Numbered from the stretch's first letter, positions 1 to 11,763 are shown. The stretch: DNA of 64,000 nt from Spinacia oleracea (GCF_020520425.1 NC_079490.1:4030001-4094000); one strand, 5' to 3'. Program-made: numbers and translations. Notes: a model not told the origin generated them from the sequence alone.

Positions 1-523
1 TGGTACATGTCAATGACCATTTTCCCTTTCCATATTGTCAAGATCATGTATCATTAGATTATATGATTCTGGATCCTAACACTATTTAAGAACGTAAAAT
101 AAAGTATTGATTCATACTGATTGAAGTTTGTTGTGGTATAAATGTCTCTCAATCCAAAAAGATAAGAATATAAGATTATACATTTTGATATCAAAACAAT
201 ATTTAAGGATTTAAAGGGTGAAAATAGAGTATTGATTCATACTGGATAAAATAGCTCAAAAAAATCCCGAATTATTATCCTTTAATGATACTGGGCCCCA
301 ATTTTTATAAACGTGTGGCACTCTTTTTCATCTTTTGATATTTTGTAGAAGTGGATGACAAACTTTTGACATCTGAAATTTGCATTTGCGCCCCCACAAG
401 ATATTTATAATATCTTTGCATGATTTGTGTTAGAATATGTACTATGTAGCCATCTTTTCATCTTAATTTTAAAGTTTTTCAACAATTGTTTCTTTCTTAA
501 CATGAACAATGTATTTTTTTTAG

Positions 524-747
524 GTCAAGAGGTGGTTTGCTATGAGAACCCAAGACCTTCAGTTGGAATTCATCGTTTCATATTTGTGTTGTTTCGACAA
601 ATGGGAAGGCAAACCGTTTACGCTCCCGGGTGGCGCCAGAACTTCAACACTCGAGACTTTGCCGAAGTGTACAACCTCGGTTTACCCGTTGCTTCGGTCT
701 ATTTCAATTGCCAAAGGGAGGGAGGTTCGGGTGGAAGAAGGTCGTAA
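524..747 (+). CDS. FT: FLOWERING LOCUS T-like protein, last exon only (partial gene)
   Basis: This is the terminal exon of a phosphatidylethanolamine-binding (PEBP) florigen-type protein; earlier exons lie before the window. A splice acceptor (TTTTTTTAG) ends at 523 and the exon opens with two bases of a split Gly codon, then 73 residues and TAA. Visible family landmarks are [35 protein letters not shown] and [17 protein letters not shown], all in the order of FT exon 4. The segment-B loop reads YAPGW with the Trp kept, which in FT proteins goes with floral promotion rather than TFL1-like or beet FT1-like repression. FT acts as a mobile signal that moves from phloem to shoot apex and binds FD and 14-3-3 proteins. 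The C-terminus GGSGGRRS is normal for FT. Which FT paralogue this is cannot be settled from one exon. Confidence 0.93.
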
Positions 748-928
748 AACGTGCGACACTTTTTCACTCTACCGTCTAAGAAACCGTGTCTAAACATCTG
801 CTGCGCTTTTTAACATCCTGTCTAATAGTAATAATAAAAATTGTCATTATTAAATAAGGAATTGATGCTCTTCTAAAACAAGTACCTTATAAATTTGTCA
901 CTAAAAACTGTCCTTTTAGACATTTTTG

Positions 929-1039
929 TTAGAGTAATACAATAATAGTAATGATCCACATAGCAGTAATTTGACTATTGAGAATCAGAGTAGTAATTAC
1001 TGACATTTTTTTAGGGGAATTACTGTTTTGTTACTCTAA
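929..1039. repeat. small foldback (MITE-like) element
   Basis: TTAGAGTAATACAATAATAG at the left end is matched in inverted orientation by ATTACTGTTTTGTTACTCTAA-type sequence at the right end, so the segment can fold back on itself. No clean target duplication is visible, so the class is undetermined. Confidence 0.45.
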
Positions 1040-1404
1040 TATAAATGTAAAAATTATTTACCCAAGTTATATTATAAGGCACTTATAATAGTCTTAATAC
1101 TTTTTATGAGTTTTTTTTTTTTTTTTTGAAATGTACAATCTCAGAGAGTCAGAGGGGCTTGAATAAAAGTTGAGCTTTTTTGTTTTTGTATGAATGTTTG
1201 CTTTCTTGTTAAATGTTTATGGTTCATATCAGCCCGGCCCAATAGTATTTGGGCCACAGGTATTTAAATTTTGCAAAGGTTCATTTTTATATTCAGCCCA
1301 ACTTTTTAAAACAAGACCCAAATCTAGTTTTACACCAAAGTATAACAAGACCCAATTCGTATGAGTGTACATCATCCAATTGTGGAAGGGGGAATTACGA
1401 CATA

Positions 1405-1738
1405 CTCTCTGTCTCATTTTACTTGCTCAATTTTGACAAAAGTGTTCTCACAATTAGTTAAATAGAACAGGTAAATTATATTCGAAGTCAAATTATAATC
1501 GGGATAAAGGGTGTAAATCATACTCATTTCAAACGGGGCGAACGTGATTTAGTTATATTTATCGTGTGTACGAACACAACGAAAATAAGTACTCAAACAA
1601 CATAATCAAATTCATAACAAGGACATAAATAATACAACCAACTATGCCGGAAATTAGAAGAATCTCATTGAATCATACGTACCCGTACTTCTAAATATTC
1701 CGTTTAATACGTGTAAGATTAAAAATGAACGGAGGAAG
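1405..1738. mobile_element. degenerate Stowaway-like (Tc1/mariner) MITE
   Basis: The ends read (TA)CTCTCTGTCTCATTTT and, inverted, (TA)CTTCCTCCGTTCATTTT, close to the Stowaway consensus CTCCCTCCGT and flanked by TA on both sides (1403-1404 and 1739-1740). It ends ten bases from the acyltransferase stop codon. The arms are decayed, so the call is moderate. Confidence 0.5.
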
Positions 1739-1747
1739 TACGTTAAA

Positions 1748-4700
1748 CTAAGAAGATAGGAAGTTGTAGAAAAGAGACTCAAATTTGGCCATCTCCTTGT
1801 GTGGAAGGGTAACCAAAACATTTACCCCGGAATTGGATTCCTCAATATCAGGAAACAACAATATGATGTCTTTCCTATGGTACACCAAAGGGCAACAATA
1901 CTTGGGTTTACCCCATGGATACTCCACTTGATTAAACCCTAATCTCCACCATGAAGACATTAAGAACTCCCCATGAGGAAACCCTTTGTACAATTCACCC
2001 CAATCGATGCTCGACCGGGCGTACTCGTCGTTCATCCTCGTCACCCCTTCGGTCACGAGATCTACGAGTTCCGAGAGCGGCGCTTTTTCTAAGATCTCGC
2101 AGTCCGTGTTTGCGTACGCCGTTAAAACGGCGTTTCCGGTGAATGATGGTGGTAAGGGAGGGTTCAATTTTGGTCTAATATCAACTGCAAATAGCATGGT
2201 TGATGACTTCTTTTCTTGATTGTTATTGTTATTGTTATTGTCACAATAATAGTTAGATAACGCCTTAGACCGCCAGACCAGAGCAGAAACCACGTTGAAT
2301 CCTGTTATTTTCCCATTTCCATTTGTGGGCCCCTCTTTTGCTTTGGCCTTAAGGGTAGCAATGTCATTTCCCGAGAGGCTAAAGATCTTGAAGTCTAGAT
2401 CTTGAGTGGTGGTATCGTATACGTTGCAGTTCTGCTCGATTTCACCCTCTTGTCCAATTGGGATCTTAAGCTTAAGCAACTCGGGATGCGAGAACGTGAC
2501 ACGTGGCGGAGAACGAGCGGCGAGCAACTCACGGTCGTGGCACGGGACAACTGCTAAGGGTTTGTCCCCTGCCAAGGCTGCTAGATTTTGTAACAAGTAT
2601 TTGATGCTTGTACCATCAAATATTGCATGGTTGGTTTGGAGACCCATTGCAAACCCACCACATTTAAACGCCGTCATCTGTACCATAATAGTTGTTAAGT
2701 GTCATTAATAATAGCAGGATATGTACATTTTAGACCATAGAAAAAAATTGTAAGAAAATACTCTTTTTTATGTTACAATTTTTGTAAAAAAAATAAATTT
2801 AAAATAAAAAATTGTGAGAAAACGCCTTATATGTTTTTTTTTTGTTCTACTACGAGGTGTTCTCACCGCCTTCGGCGAGTGGACTAATCTCCCGCGGGAG
2901 TTTGCATGGGTAACTCGATGGGCAGCATCCCTCCCAGTTGAGATTTTTTCCATTCCCAAGGCTCAAACCCGAGACCTTGGTTAAGGAGCAAGAGGCCATT
3001 AACCACTCATGCCAACCTCAATTGGTATAAAAAACACCTTGACTTTTTGGCCAGAAGACAACCTCAAGACATGTTTATAATTGAAAATCTATTAATATAT
3101 AAGGTGTTTTCTTAAAAAAACATACTTTAAAAGGTGGAGTATTTTTTAACAAAAATAATAACATAAAAGTTTTCTCACAAATTTTTCTTTTCTTTTTGAC
3201 AACATACAATATACATGATACGTAATATGGTATATGGAGTATTAAATACTATTATACTACTACGCAATACATAGATTTAATAAAGGGAAGAAATTAAACA
3301 GTTTAAAAGTCTTTTTCACATTTTAAGTACGTACAATACAACCAGTGGCGTAATCAGAAATTATATATAGGGGTGCCAAAATTTAACATACGATTTTATA
3401 ACAATGCAAAACAAAAAAAAATGGGAAAAAAAAAAAACAAGGGTTAAAAGTAGAGCTGTCAAAAATCGACCCGACCCGAAACCGATCCGAACCCGACCCG
3501 AAATTACTGGGTCCTGAACAAGATTTTGTGACCCGTAACCCAATTTTATCCGAACCCGAACAACCCGAAAAGGAATGGGTCAAAACCCGACCGAACCCGT
3601 TTTAGACCCGACCGATTGAAAATCATTGTATTTATAGTAATAAATGAGATTATGAGAAAATTTAAGCATAAAAGACACGTTGTTTTTACTATTGTTCTGT
3701 GTAATATGATTTTAATTTGAATTATACGCCATTTTATGATTGAATTTGACAAAATATAAACTTTCGTAGGAAAATTTGTTAACTTGTGCCAATATTTTGT
3801 ATATTTTTCACCTAAATTAATGAAAATATAATGCGCGTTTTAAAATCTCTCAACCCGTTGGGTCGACCCGAACCCGAAAGTTCTGGGTCTTGAACAAGCA
3901 TTTGTAAACCCGAACCCGAAATTGACCGACCCGATTCAACCCGAACCCGAAAGTAAATTTTTACAACCCGACCCGAACGACCCGTTTGACAGGTCTAGTT
4001 AAAAGTAAGGGAGACAAGATTTGAACCTTGAACCTCTATCTTTCAAGGTAAAAATTACCACTTGAGCTATATTAGATATGAGTTTTATAATGCATATTTA
4101 ATTTTTAAACATATCATAGGGGGCAATGGCCCCCGCCAGCCCCCCTTAGTTTCGCCCATGAATACGACGTTGTATATGAATAGTGATTTCTCCCATCTAC
4201 GTCAAAATCATTAACTTTTCGCTTAATAATATTGAAAATGATGTACAAAAATAGGTTCCTAATTAAGCATATATCCATGTTATTAAATAGTACGGACTAC
4301 TAAGTACATATGTATTTATGTACCAAGAAAAGGAATGAAAGAAACTAAGGAATAGAACAATTTGTTTTTTTTTTGTTTTTTTTTGACATAGGAAGAACGA
4401 TTTGTTTTAATTTGCCTTATATAGTAATGGTTTATACTAACTTATTCTATTTATAGCATGCAACAAATAAAGTTGCTCTAAATTAAGGAACATGTTCTTT
4501 TTCGTCTGAATTGGTCAATTGGTGATCAATTCATGGACTTAAGTTTTGGAAAGAGAATGAATGATGCATGAATGCATGATAGAGGAAAGTAACATGGTGT
4601 TCATGAAAATCATCAAATTTAATATAGTATCTTCTTGGTCCTACACTCCTACACACTAATTCTAAGCTAAATTGGTGAATTATCCATCTCTCATGTAACC

Positions 4701-7621
4701 ATTTTAATTAATTTGTCGATACTTTCTTCAATCCTGAATAATATGAATACGGAGTATTCTGTTCCATTTAATTTTACATTGAATTGACTTCAAGAGGTTA
4801 TTCAGGAAATACAAATTATACGTCCGAATCATACCACGTTATAGTCGATTATAAATGTACACTACAAAATAATCATTTTATAGAGACGAGGAATTTTGTC
4901 TCTATATAATTCAAATCCGTCTCAAAATGATGCTTAGAGACGGATTTGAGACGAAAGTAGGGCTTCTCTATAGAGAGCGTCTCAAAATAATTTGAGACGG
5001 AATTCTTGCAAATCCATTACAAATTTGAGACGAAATTTTTGAAACTCCTTATACAATTCCATCTCAAATTTAATTTAGAGAAGAAATTTAGTAATCCGTC
5101 TCAATTTTGAGACGTTTGTTGTATCCGTCTCAAAATCCATCTCTAATTGATGCATAATTTTGTAGTGGTATCCATCTGGTTTCAGGGTGACTACTTTTAC
5201 TTAGTACGGAATACTTCATATTTTCATAAATTTGTTATACTATTAATCATTTATGGCAATTTAAGTGTGTATATGACCACTCTTTGTGATATAATAATGG
5301 AGTAGTATATTAATGACCTTAATTAGCCTCTGTGCTATAAATAGAAAGCACTAATTAAATAAGTAAAAAGTAAATAAGAAAGTAAGAAACGAGTGGTAGA
5401 TTGCACAAGGTAGGTAAAAACACTAAACACTAACAAGGGACAAGTAAAAAGCAATGAGCTTTAAAGTCCTTCAACTGTCTATCACTAGCTCATTAAAGGG
5501 CAATAAAGGAAAATGATATATAGACGCTTAAAGAATAATTATAATTAAGAAGTTAAAAGTGAAAATATTAATTAATCGGTAGAGATTAATTAAATACACA
5601 AATTTTTTTAGTTTATAAACTTATATAAGGGGATGTATTGAAGGCTAGGTCTACCTTAAATGTTTCTGGCTTTTCGGCTTAACTTGCCTTCAAATGAAAA
5701 GAAAAAATATACTCTTATCAAGAGTAGACAAAATCTGACACATACGACACAAACCATACAGGAAAAAACGGGTTAGTGTTAAGGATTTACGACATGTTAA
5801 TTAACGGGTCAACATGACTTGATGACATGTTTGATTAAACGAGTTGAATTAGCGTACATTGAAATTTTTTAACCCGTCAATTTTCAACATAAACACGACA
5901 CGACACATTTAATAGCTCAATTTATATCATTAAATGGGAATATGTATGGAGCTAGGAGTACATTCAAACTGATTGCTGCAACTCTTTCAAGATTGATTTA
6001 TATTTTTATAATATCCTGAAACTTTTAATTACCATTATCTTCGAAAGGTTTTATTTTTTATTACTTTTCTTTTAGATCTATTATAAAACCGGAAATTCAC
6101 ATTGTTATATTATATATATTCATGTGAATATACTACTCCGTAATATAGTGCAAACTTTATAACCACTAATTTTTACCAACATTCTTTGAAATGAACTAGT
6201 GAAATTCTGACACTTATTTTAAAACGGATATATTATTTTGATTTGTCGGTCAAACAATATTGTAAGGATTACTAATTTGCTTATCATTTACTTCAAATTA
6301 AGTACGTATACACAGGCACATTACATTATGCTTTCTTACAAGGTAAACGACCTTGTAAGAACTAGATCTATAATGTCAACTACCACTACAATATTAATTT
6401 TTTCCTCCTAGACTCTAACCAATATATGTATGTGTGGTATGACTCTTTTATTAACGACAATATACATATTAAAATACATTTCAAAATTATATACTCCGTA
6501 TCTAAATCATACGTATAAAAACAAAGTTAAAGCATTAATAATTCTATGAGAAACAAGCTTTAATTAATTCACATATTATTTGAAGTAAAATTGTACGTGT
6601 AAATATTTAATGTTTTTATCTTTTTACTTTACGTGACACCGGCTTAATTAATTTGCATAAATAAAATAAAAGTTACGCATTACACACTACAAGAATTTGT
6701 ATCTTTAACGACAACCTAATTACGACGGGTCAAAAATCTCGTCGCAAAAGCCTTTTGCGACGGGGCTAACAACCAAACAATGACGGGAATAACCGTCGCA
6801 AATGTCTTTTACGACGGGTTTACGACAAAATTACGACGGAATTTCTATTAACGACGGCCCCCTTTTATGACGGGTTCGCGACAGGAAATCCCGTCGTTAA
6901 TCAACGATTATTAGCCTTTCGCGACGGGATTTCTCGTCGTTAATAGTACCATTTCTTATAGTGACAACTACAACAGAAACTAGATTACTAATTCTATGAG
7001 AAACAAGCTTTAATTCACATATTATTTGAAGTTATATTGTACGTAACAATTTTACGTGGTATATGCTTAATTTGCATAAATAAAACAGTTACACGTTACA
7101 ACTACAACCGAAAACAAAATTGTACAAAAATAATTAAGGAGTAACGTACGTACCTGAACAATGCAAAGAGGGTGACCATCCACTTCCAAAATATCATCCA
7201 TTTTCTTGGTAATTAGTTGCTCAAATGAAGGATTAGGGTAAACTAAATCTCCAAGTTCATCCAACTTATACTCACTACTAGCTACCACAAACCCTACCCC
7301 GAAATTTTCGCAATCCACCTCAATTCGACCACTCTCTTGATTAACCTTAACCCTTCCCGCCAAAAAATTATACGGCACTAACAACTTTTGTAGCGCGTTT
7401 TTAAGCATTTTGAACGCAATTTTTGGGGGAAATTCGGGGTTTGGAGTGAAGAAATGTATGGTTTGGACATCAAAGTTTAGGACTTGATCAATGTTGGATA
7501 AAAACATTGGTTTTTTTTGGACATCATTTTCTTTTGGTGAGAAAATTAGGCATGAATCTAGAATTGTGACCTTAAGGTCTTGAACACTTTTAGGTGGAGG
7601 AACTTGGTAAAGGGTTCCCAT
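1748..7621 (-). CDS. BAHD acyltransferase, GLAUCE-like (two exons)
   Basis: Exons are 7621-7154 (156 codons, MGTLYQVPPPKSVQDLKV...) and 2677-1748 (309 codons plus stop), joined in phase 0 at CAG|GTACGT and TACAG|ATG, giving about 465 aa, the usual BAHD length. BAHD enzymes move an acyl group from a CoA thioester to an alcohol or amine in the cytosol. The catalytic HxxxD motif is present as HAIFDG (His about residue 173), just after the splice junction. The second family motif DFGWG is altered to EYPWGKP (about 408-414). The stretch LLAARSPPRVTF with PELLKLKIP resembles the GLAUCE/omega-hydroxyacid feruloyltransferase-like clade, so a role in cell-wall or cutin acylation is possible but only inferred. 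A run of seven Asn (about 303-309) is encoded by a TTATTG-type microsatellite. The 4476-bp intron is full of transposons. Confidence 0.9.
3343..4160. mobile_element. hAT-like element, host of a nested hAT element
   Basis: The ends are CAGTGGCGTAATCAG at left and, inverted, CATGGGCGAAACTAAG at right, a common hAT terminal type. Flanking 8-bp direct repeats AATACAAC (3335-3342) and AATACGAC (4161-4168) match at 7 of 8 positions, as expected for an old hAT insertion. Without the nested element it is about 263 bp, so it is non-autonomous. It lies in the acyltransferase intron. Confidence 0.7.
3451..3997. mobile_element. non-autonomous hAT element rich in CCCGAA/CCCGAC repeats
   Basis: The element has terminal inverted repeats TAGAGCTGTCAAA and TTTGACAGGTCTA and a perfect 8-bp target duplication GTTAAAAG (3443-3450 and 3998-4005). 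Both subterminal parts consist of degenerate CCCGAACCCGACCCGAA tracts (about 3465-3612 and 3850-3985) around an AT-rich centre. It has no coding capacity. It is inserted inside the older hAT copy at 3343-4160. Confidence 0.85.
4860..5167. mobile_element. CACTA-type MITE (family 1)
   Basis: The element starts CACTACAAAAT and ends ATTTTGTAGTG, flanked by 3-bp duplications GTA (4857-4859 and 5168-5170), the CACTA/EnSpm signature. The interior is built from repeated, inverted CCGTCTCAAA/TTTGAGACGG words. At 308 bp it has no transposase. It lies in the acyltransferase intron. Confidence 0.85.
5171..6684. other. intron sequence, no further feature resolved
   Basis: AT-rich intron of the acyltransferase gene. 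Around 5720-5930 there are ACGGGTC/CGACACGACAC words like those in decayed hAT elements, but I found no ends or target duplications. Confidence 0.4.
6685..6963. mobile_element. CACTA-type MITE (family 2, copy A)
   Basis: The element begins CACTACAAGAATTTGTA and ends CATTTCTTATAGTG, flanked by ACA (6682-6684 and 6964-6966). The interior alternates CGACGGG and its complement CCCGTCG. It is clearly homologous to the copy at 8785-9055. It sits about 190 bp from exon 1 of the acyltransferase, in the intron. Confidence 0.85.
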
Positions 7622-7700
7622 AATATTGATAGTATTTTTTTTAGGGTTTGTTATTATTTTTGTTGTGTTTTTAATATGTTTTGAGAAGTGTGATATGTGG

Positions 7701-7710
7701 TATATATAGA
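7701..7710 (-). promoter_or_regulatory. TATA box of the BAHD acyltransferase gene
   Basis: On the minus strand TCTATATATA lies 80 bp before the ATG at 7621, a fitting distance for a core promoter with a short leader. Confidence 0.5.
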
Positions 7711-7890
7711 GGTAAAGTTAGCTAGAAAGGTCATGTAAATTCATGAAGCAAATTAATATGCAAGCTGTTTTTGTACTACTAGTCATTTTCTCAAAGAATT
7801 AATTTTCACGGTCAAAAGTCCTCTTACAAACTTACATGTACGTAGTACGAGTAGTAACTATTTTGCATGGATTTACTTATTTTTACTAAT

Positions 7891-8200
7891 AAAAAGTCTT
7901 GCGCGCATGAGGTGTACAATAAATTTAGTGTTCATCAAGATAACTTTTATGCATTTTTTTTGTAACTTTCACCTATCTTTTTTATAACTTTTGATAGATA
8001 AACATTTTAAAAGGATAAATGATTAATTTTATAAATTATTAGTGATTTTGAAGAAATCATTTTTATTCAAATGAAAAAATTCATCACTAAAAAATAGATA
8101 GCTTTTACATATATAAAGGTAACTTTTAAGCATTTTTAGTCAACTTTTACTCCGGTGTACAATAACTGTTGTACACTACTTGTAAATAAGAATTTGTGTT
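7891..8200. mobile_element. MITE-like dispersed repeat (copy A)
   Basis: It shares most of its length with 22800-23320, including GTGTACAATAAATTT near the left end, GATAGATAAACATTTTAAA in the middle and AAATAAGAATTTG at the right end. The ends carry inverted GTGTACAATA-type words, so it looks like a TIR element of about 310 bp. The class is uncertain. It is upstream of the acyltransferase. Confidence 0.6.
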
Positions 8201-8784
8201 TTACTAATGGTAAATACTCCGAGTATGAGTAATGATTTATGCAATTATTGTAAATCTAAAGTCGTAGTATATGTACTAGCTGAGTGGGTGAGTAGCAGTG
8301 AAGATTTTAAGATGGGCATAAATGTCATCTCTACAATCACAAATTTACATAGTTCATTCTTCATGAGACTATTTAGCTAGATTTTGATCTTGTTTGGTTA
8401 TTGGATGTCGGATGTTAATCGGCTTGTTTGCTTGGCTGGGTAGACTGACTATTTTTTAATTAATTAGCTTTTTGTTGTCTGTACTATTTGACTTTACGGA
8501 GTATTTGTTTAGTGTTTGATAAAATCAATTGTTCGGCGTAATAACTTTAAAGCAAATAACCACAAGCCAAAAGTCAAAAGCTAGCAAAAAGCTTTTTCAT
8601 TTTGGCTTAAAAGCTAGATGAAAAAGTCATTTACTACCCGTATTATTAATTTGTCTTTTTTACCAAATGAATGAGCCAAAAAACAATATAAAAAAAAAGC
8701 TAATGTAAAGTCATTTATCAAGTAAGGGCATTGTTTCATAATTGGATTTAGCTAAATAGCCATTGCAAAACAAACAAGACCACA

Positions 8785-9055
8785 CACTACAAAAAATTGT
8801 ATGTTTAATGACAACCTAATAACGACGGGTTAAAAATCCTGTCGTAAAAACCTTTTAAGACGGTGCTAATAACCAAAACAAGACGGGAAAACGTCGCACA
8901 TATCTTTTACGACGAGGAACCGACGGGAATTTTCATTAATAACGGCCCCCTTTTATGACGGATTCACGACAGAAAATTCCGTCACTAATCAACAATGATT
9001 AACCTTTAGCGACGGGATTTCCCGTCGTTAATAGTACGTACAATTTCTTGTAGTG
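8785..9055. mobile_element. CACTA-type MITE (family 2, copy B)
   Basis: The element starts CACTACAAAAAATTGTATG and ends CAATTTCTTGTAGTG, flanked by ACA (8782-8784 and 9056-9058). Interior CGACGGG/CCCGTCG units match the copy at 6685-6963. Confidence 0.85.
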
Positions 9056-9058
9056 ACA

Positions 9059-10819
9059 AAAGCTAAACAACGTTCAAGGCTCATCAACTAATTATTTAGT
9101 GACAAGAATTAGGTTAAAGTGTTTTTCTGATTTGGATTTACTTGAGTTTAGGTACTTGTACAATCTACGAGGCTTTCAGTTACATTTGCGCAATTTTCAA
9201 CCAAACATATTGAGATGGATTGTCAGTTTGTCACTAATATATGTGCGTGACGCGATTCTGAAAGGGCAATTTTGTAGTTATTACTACCAGTCATATATCG
9301 ACATGTGGACTTTGTTCTTGTCATTTTAGGAGGAAATAAGACACATTCATGTGCTTCATAAACTATGAATTTAACTTAAAGTTGTGCCAATAAATTCATG
9401 AAACCATATCCTTGTGTCAGTTATTTAAATTTAAATCTACCATTCCCTCAATCAAATGAACTCAACTAAATCACCCAACCTATTAAATTCATTGCAGAAA
9501 CTCAAAGCCTCTTATGCCCATACTCATCTTATCTTTTGGCACATAAATTATTGGTTTTCATGCTTAAAGAAGGTTGGTGATGTATGACCTATTATTCCTA
9601 GATAAATTATGTGGCTATAGAAAGGGTGGTGTTCATTAATTTTGAAGGATGCCCTTATTCTTCTTCTTTCCCTAGCTAAATTACAAAAATGTATGAGAAA
9701 AGTATCTTTTATTTTACATTTTTTTTGTGAAAAAACGCCTTTGACAATGCAATATGTTTAGTTTTTTTTGTACTATGCGTCATTAAAATATTTTTACTAT
9801 CAATGCAATATTTCTACTATGGAAATAAGTAAATAAGGTACTTAATGTTGGAAATATAATGCATTGGGAGGTTTTTTTAAGTTTGGGCCCGGTCGGGTTA
9901 AATGGCCCAGTGGACTGGTAGGGCATTAATATTTTACTACCTCTTTTATAAATTATAAGTTGCGTGCTAAACAAGTATTTATTATATTTATAAATTATAA
10001 TAAATTAGAACATTAATATTTTACTACCTCTTTTATAACATGTATAATATGTATATAAGTTAAATATTTTTAGTTTCCTATTACATTCATAACACATAAG
10101 CATGACATTTTATCAATGTGACACGGCTTAAAAGTTACAAGTTGCGACCTTTATCATTTTCGTATACGTATATGTTTCAATTTATTGTTTCAAGACATTA
10201 CTTCATATAATGACATTAGATTTATTTCGATCTATATTTTCAAAATACCAACATAATTACTCCCTATTATATAATGGGCCATCACTTCGATCGCATGATA
10301 TAAACATCACTTTGGCAATTGGTAGAATGCCTTGCTCGATAGTAGTTGTACTGTTGTAGCATCTAATGGGCTTGGGCCAGTATTTAATACATGGGCCGAC
10401 TTGCAAGGTTTAGTTAACAAAATCCAGTTTTTGGGCTCAGGACAGTTGGCATGGGCCCCTTGTGTCCATAGAGCTGATTGGTTGCTGGATTTTCTGTCAG
10501 ATGTTTGAGTGTTTATCTGTGACTGACTACAATGGGCTGGACCACTCACTTCACTGCCGTTGTTATTACATGTGGTGGTTTTCTTGGAAGTACCGCTGCC
10601 AGAGAGCTACCGCGGCGGGCTGTCAATTCGGATCATCGGTCGCTACGAGTCGGATATAATCGGATAACGTTTTTTACTGGATCATTGTGCTCATGTAGAT
10701 TGATTGGTTGGATTTTTTTTTCCCAGGTCACCTTGATTTTTGTTGGTTGGATCAACTTTCACTTTTTGGTTGCGATTCTAAAACCAATTATACAAAGTTG
10801 TACTCCAGATAATGAACAA
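9059..10819. other. intergenic, no gene seen
   Basis: AT-rich spacer with only short, family-less ORFs. I see no clear TIR, LTR or RNA gene in it. Confidence 0.5.
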
Positions 10820-11083
10820 CTAGTTTTTGGGTCCGAGCGATACCCAGTGTTACTACATTAATAACATTCACAATTACTTATATTTTTTTTTTTGCAATGA
10901 TAACATGAAACATGTAATATCTTAGGGGTAAAAGCTTTATTGTTTGTTTAAACTAAAGGTTAGGGGTTCAAACCTTACGCAAACTTCTTGTATATGAAGA
11001 TTTCAAGGATCAAATGACCTATTAGCAAAGTGCCACCTGTCACGTCTGTTTTTTTATAGACGTCTTTTAATATATAGTATAGA
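10820..11083 (-). mobile_element. small non-autonomous Helitron
   Basis: Read on the minus strand it begins TCTATACTATATATTAAAAG at 11083 and ends at 10820 with a GGGT...ACCC hairpin followed by CTAG, inserted between A and T. These are the Helitron 5' TC, 3' hairpin and CTRR end. It is 264 bp and non-coding. A B-box-like GGTTCAAACC lies at 10975-10984. Confidence 0.75.
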
Positions 11084-11346
11084 TTGCGATGATTAGTTTC
11101 GGGTTTCCTATTTTGCTAGTGAGTGTGTCTTTCTTATGTTTTAGGCGGTTGGGCCTAATCCTAATAGATGTTGTTAGCCTTTTGAGAACTGATTCCTTTA
11201 TGCATAGAACATTGCAAGTCTAGTAGGTTTTATGTAGGGTTGGGTTCAATTGGGGGCCAATTGAGCCCCCATACACGGAATTATAAAGAAAAATGTCTTG
11301 AATTTTGTCCTATTTTCATATCATAAAATAGTTGCGAAACCAAAAT

Positions 11347-11763
11347 CAAAAGCTTTTGTGTAAGACCGTCTAACGGTTAGACCACTTCTTTTGGTACTAA
11401 CTAAATTAGCGTAAAACATAACTAAAAGTAATAAAATCGTAACTAATTGAATAACAAAATAGTTAAGGAATAAAGACAACTAGTTAAATTATTTTTTAAC
11501 AAACTTATTATTAACTAAAACTCATAAATTCTTAACTAATTGATCGCATTGCTTAACTAATCAGTTTCATTGTTCAACTAATTGATTCAATGCTTAACTA
11601 ATTGGTTCGGTTGCATAACTAATTATTTTCGTTGCTTAACTAATTGAATTTCAGACTTAACTATTTGGTTTCAGTGGTTAACTAATTAGTTAAAGTGCAT
11701 AACTAATTGGTTCCAATGCATAAAAGTGGTATAACCGTTAGACCGTCTTTCCCAAAAGTTTAT
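11347..11763. mobile_element. Mutator-like foldback MITE with internal subrepeats
   Basis: Long terminal inverted repeats of about 40 bp share the core AAGACNGTCTAACGGTTA. They are flanked by direct repeats AAACCAAAAT (11337-11346 and 11764-11773), fitting the 9-10 bp duplications of Mutator-like elements. The interior is a degenerate tandem series of about 22-bp units with the core TTAACTAATTGGTTC. It has no coding capacity. Confidence 0.8.

Larger units (their letters stand above)
748..1747. other. FT 3' flank / intergenic spacer, no gene seen
   Basis: This AT-rich spacer lies between the FT-like stop codon and the stop of the convergent acyltransferase gene. It holds a small inverted repeat (929-1039), a poly-T run near 1110-1128 and a Stowaway-like element (1405-1738). 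Short ORFs in it resemble no family I know. Confidence 0.6.

Noticed and set aside
3465-3985. Possible interstitial telomere repeats
   Set aside because: The units are CCCGAA/CCCGAC, not the plant CCCTAAA repeat, and they belong to a hAT element with a clear 8-bp duplication.
8386-8782. TIR element with ends GATCTTGTTTGGTTATTGG and its rough inverse
   Set aside because: The ends match only loosely and no target duplication was found.
9099-9329. 76-codon plus-strand ORF
   Set aside because: No family resemblance, no promoter or splice evidence, AT-rich spacer.
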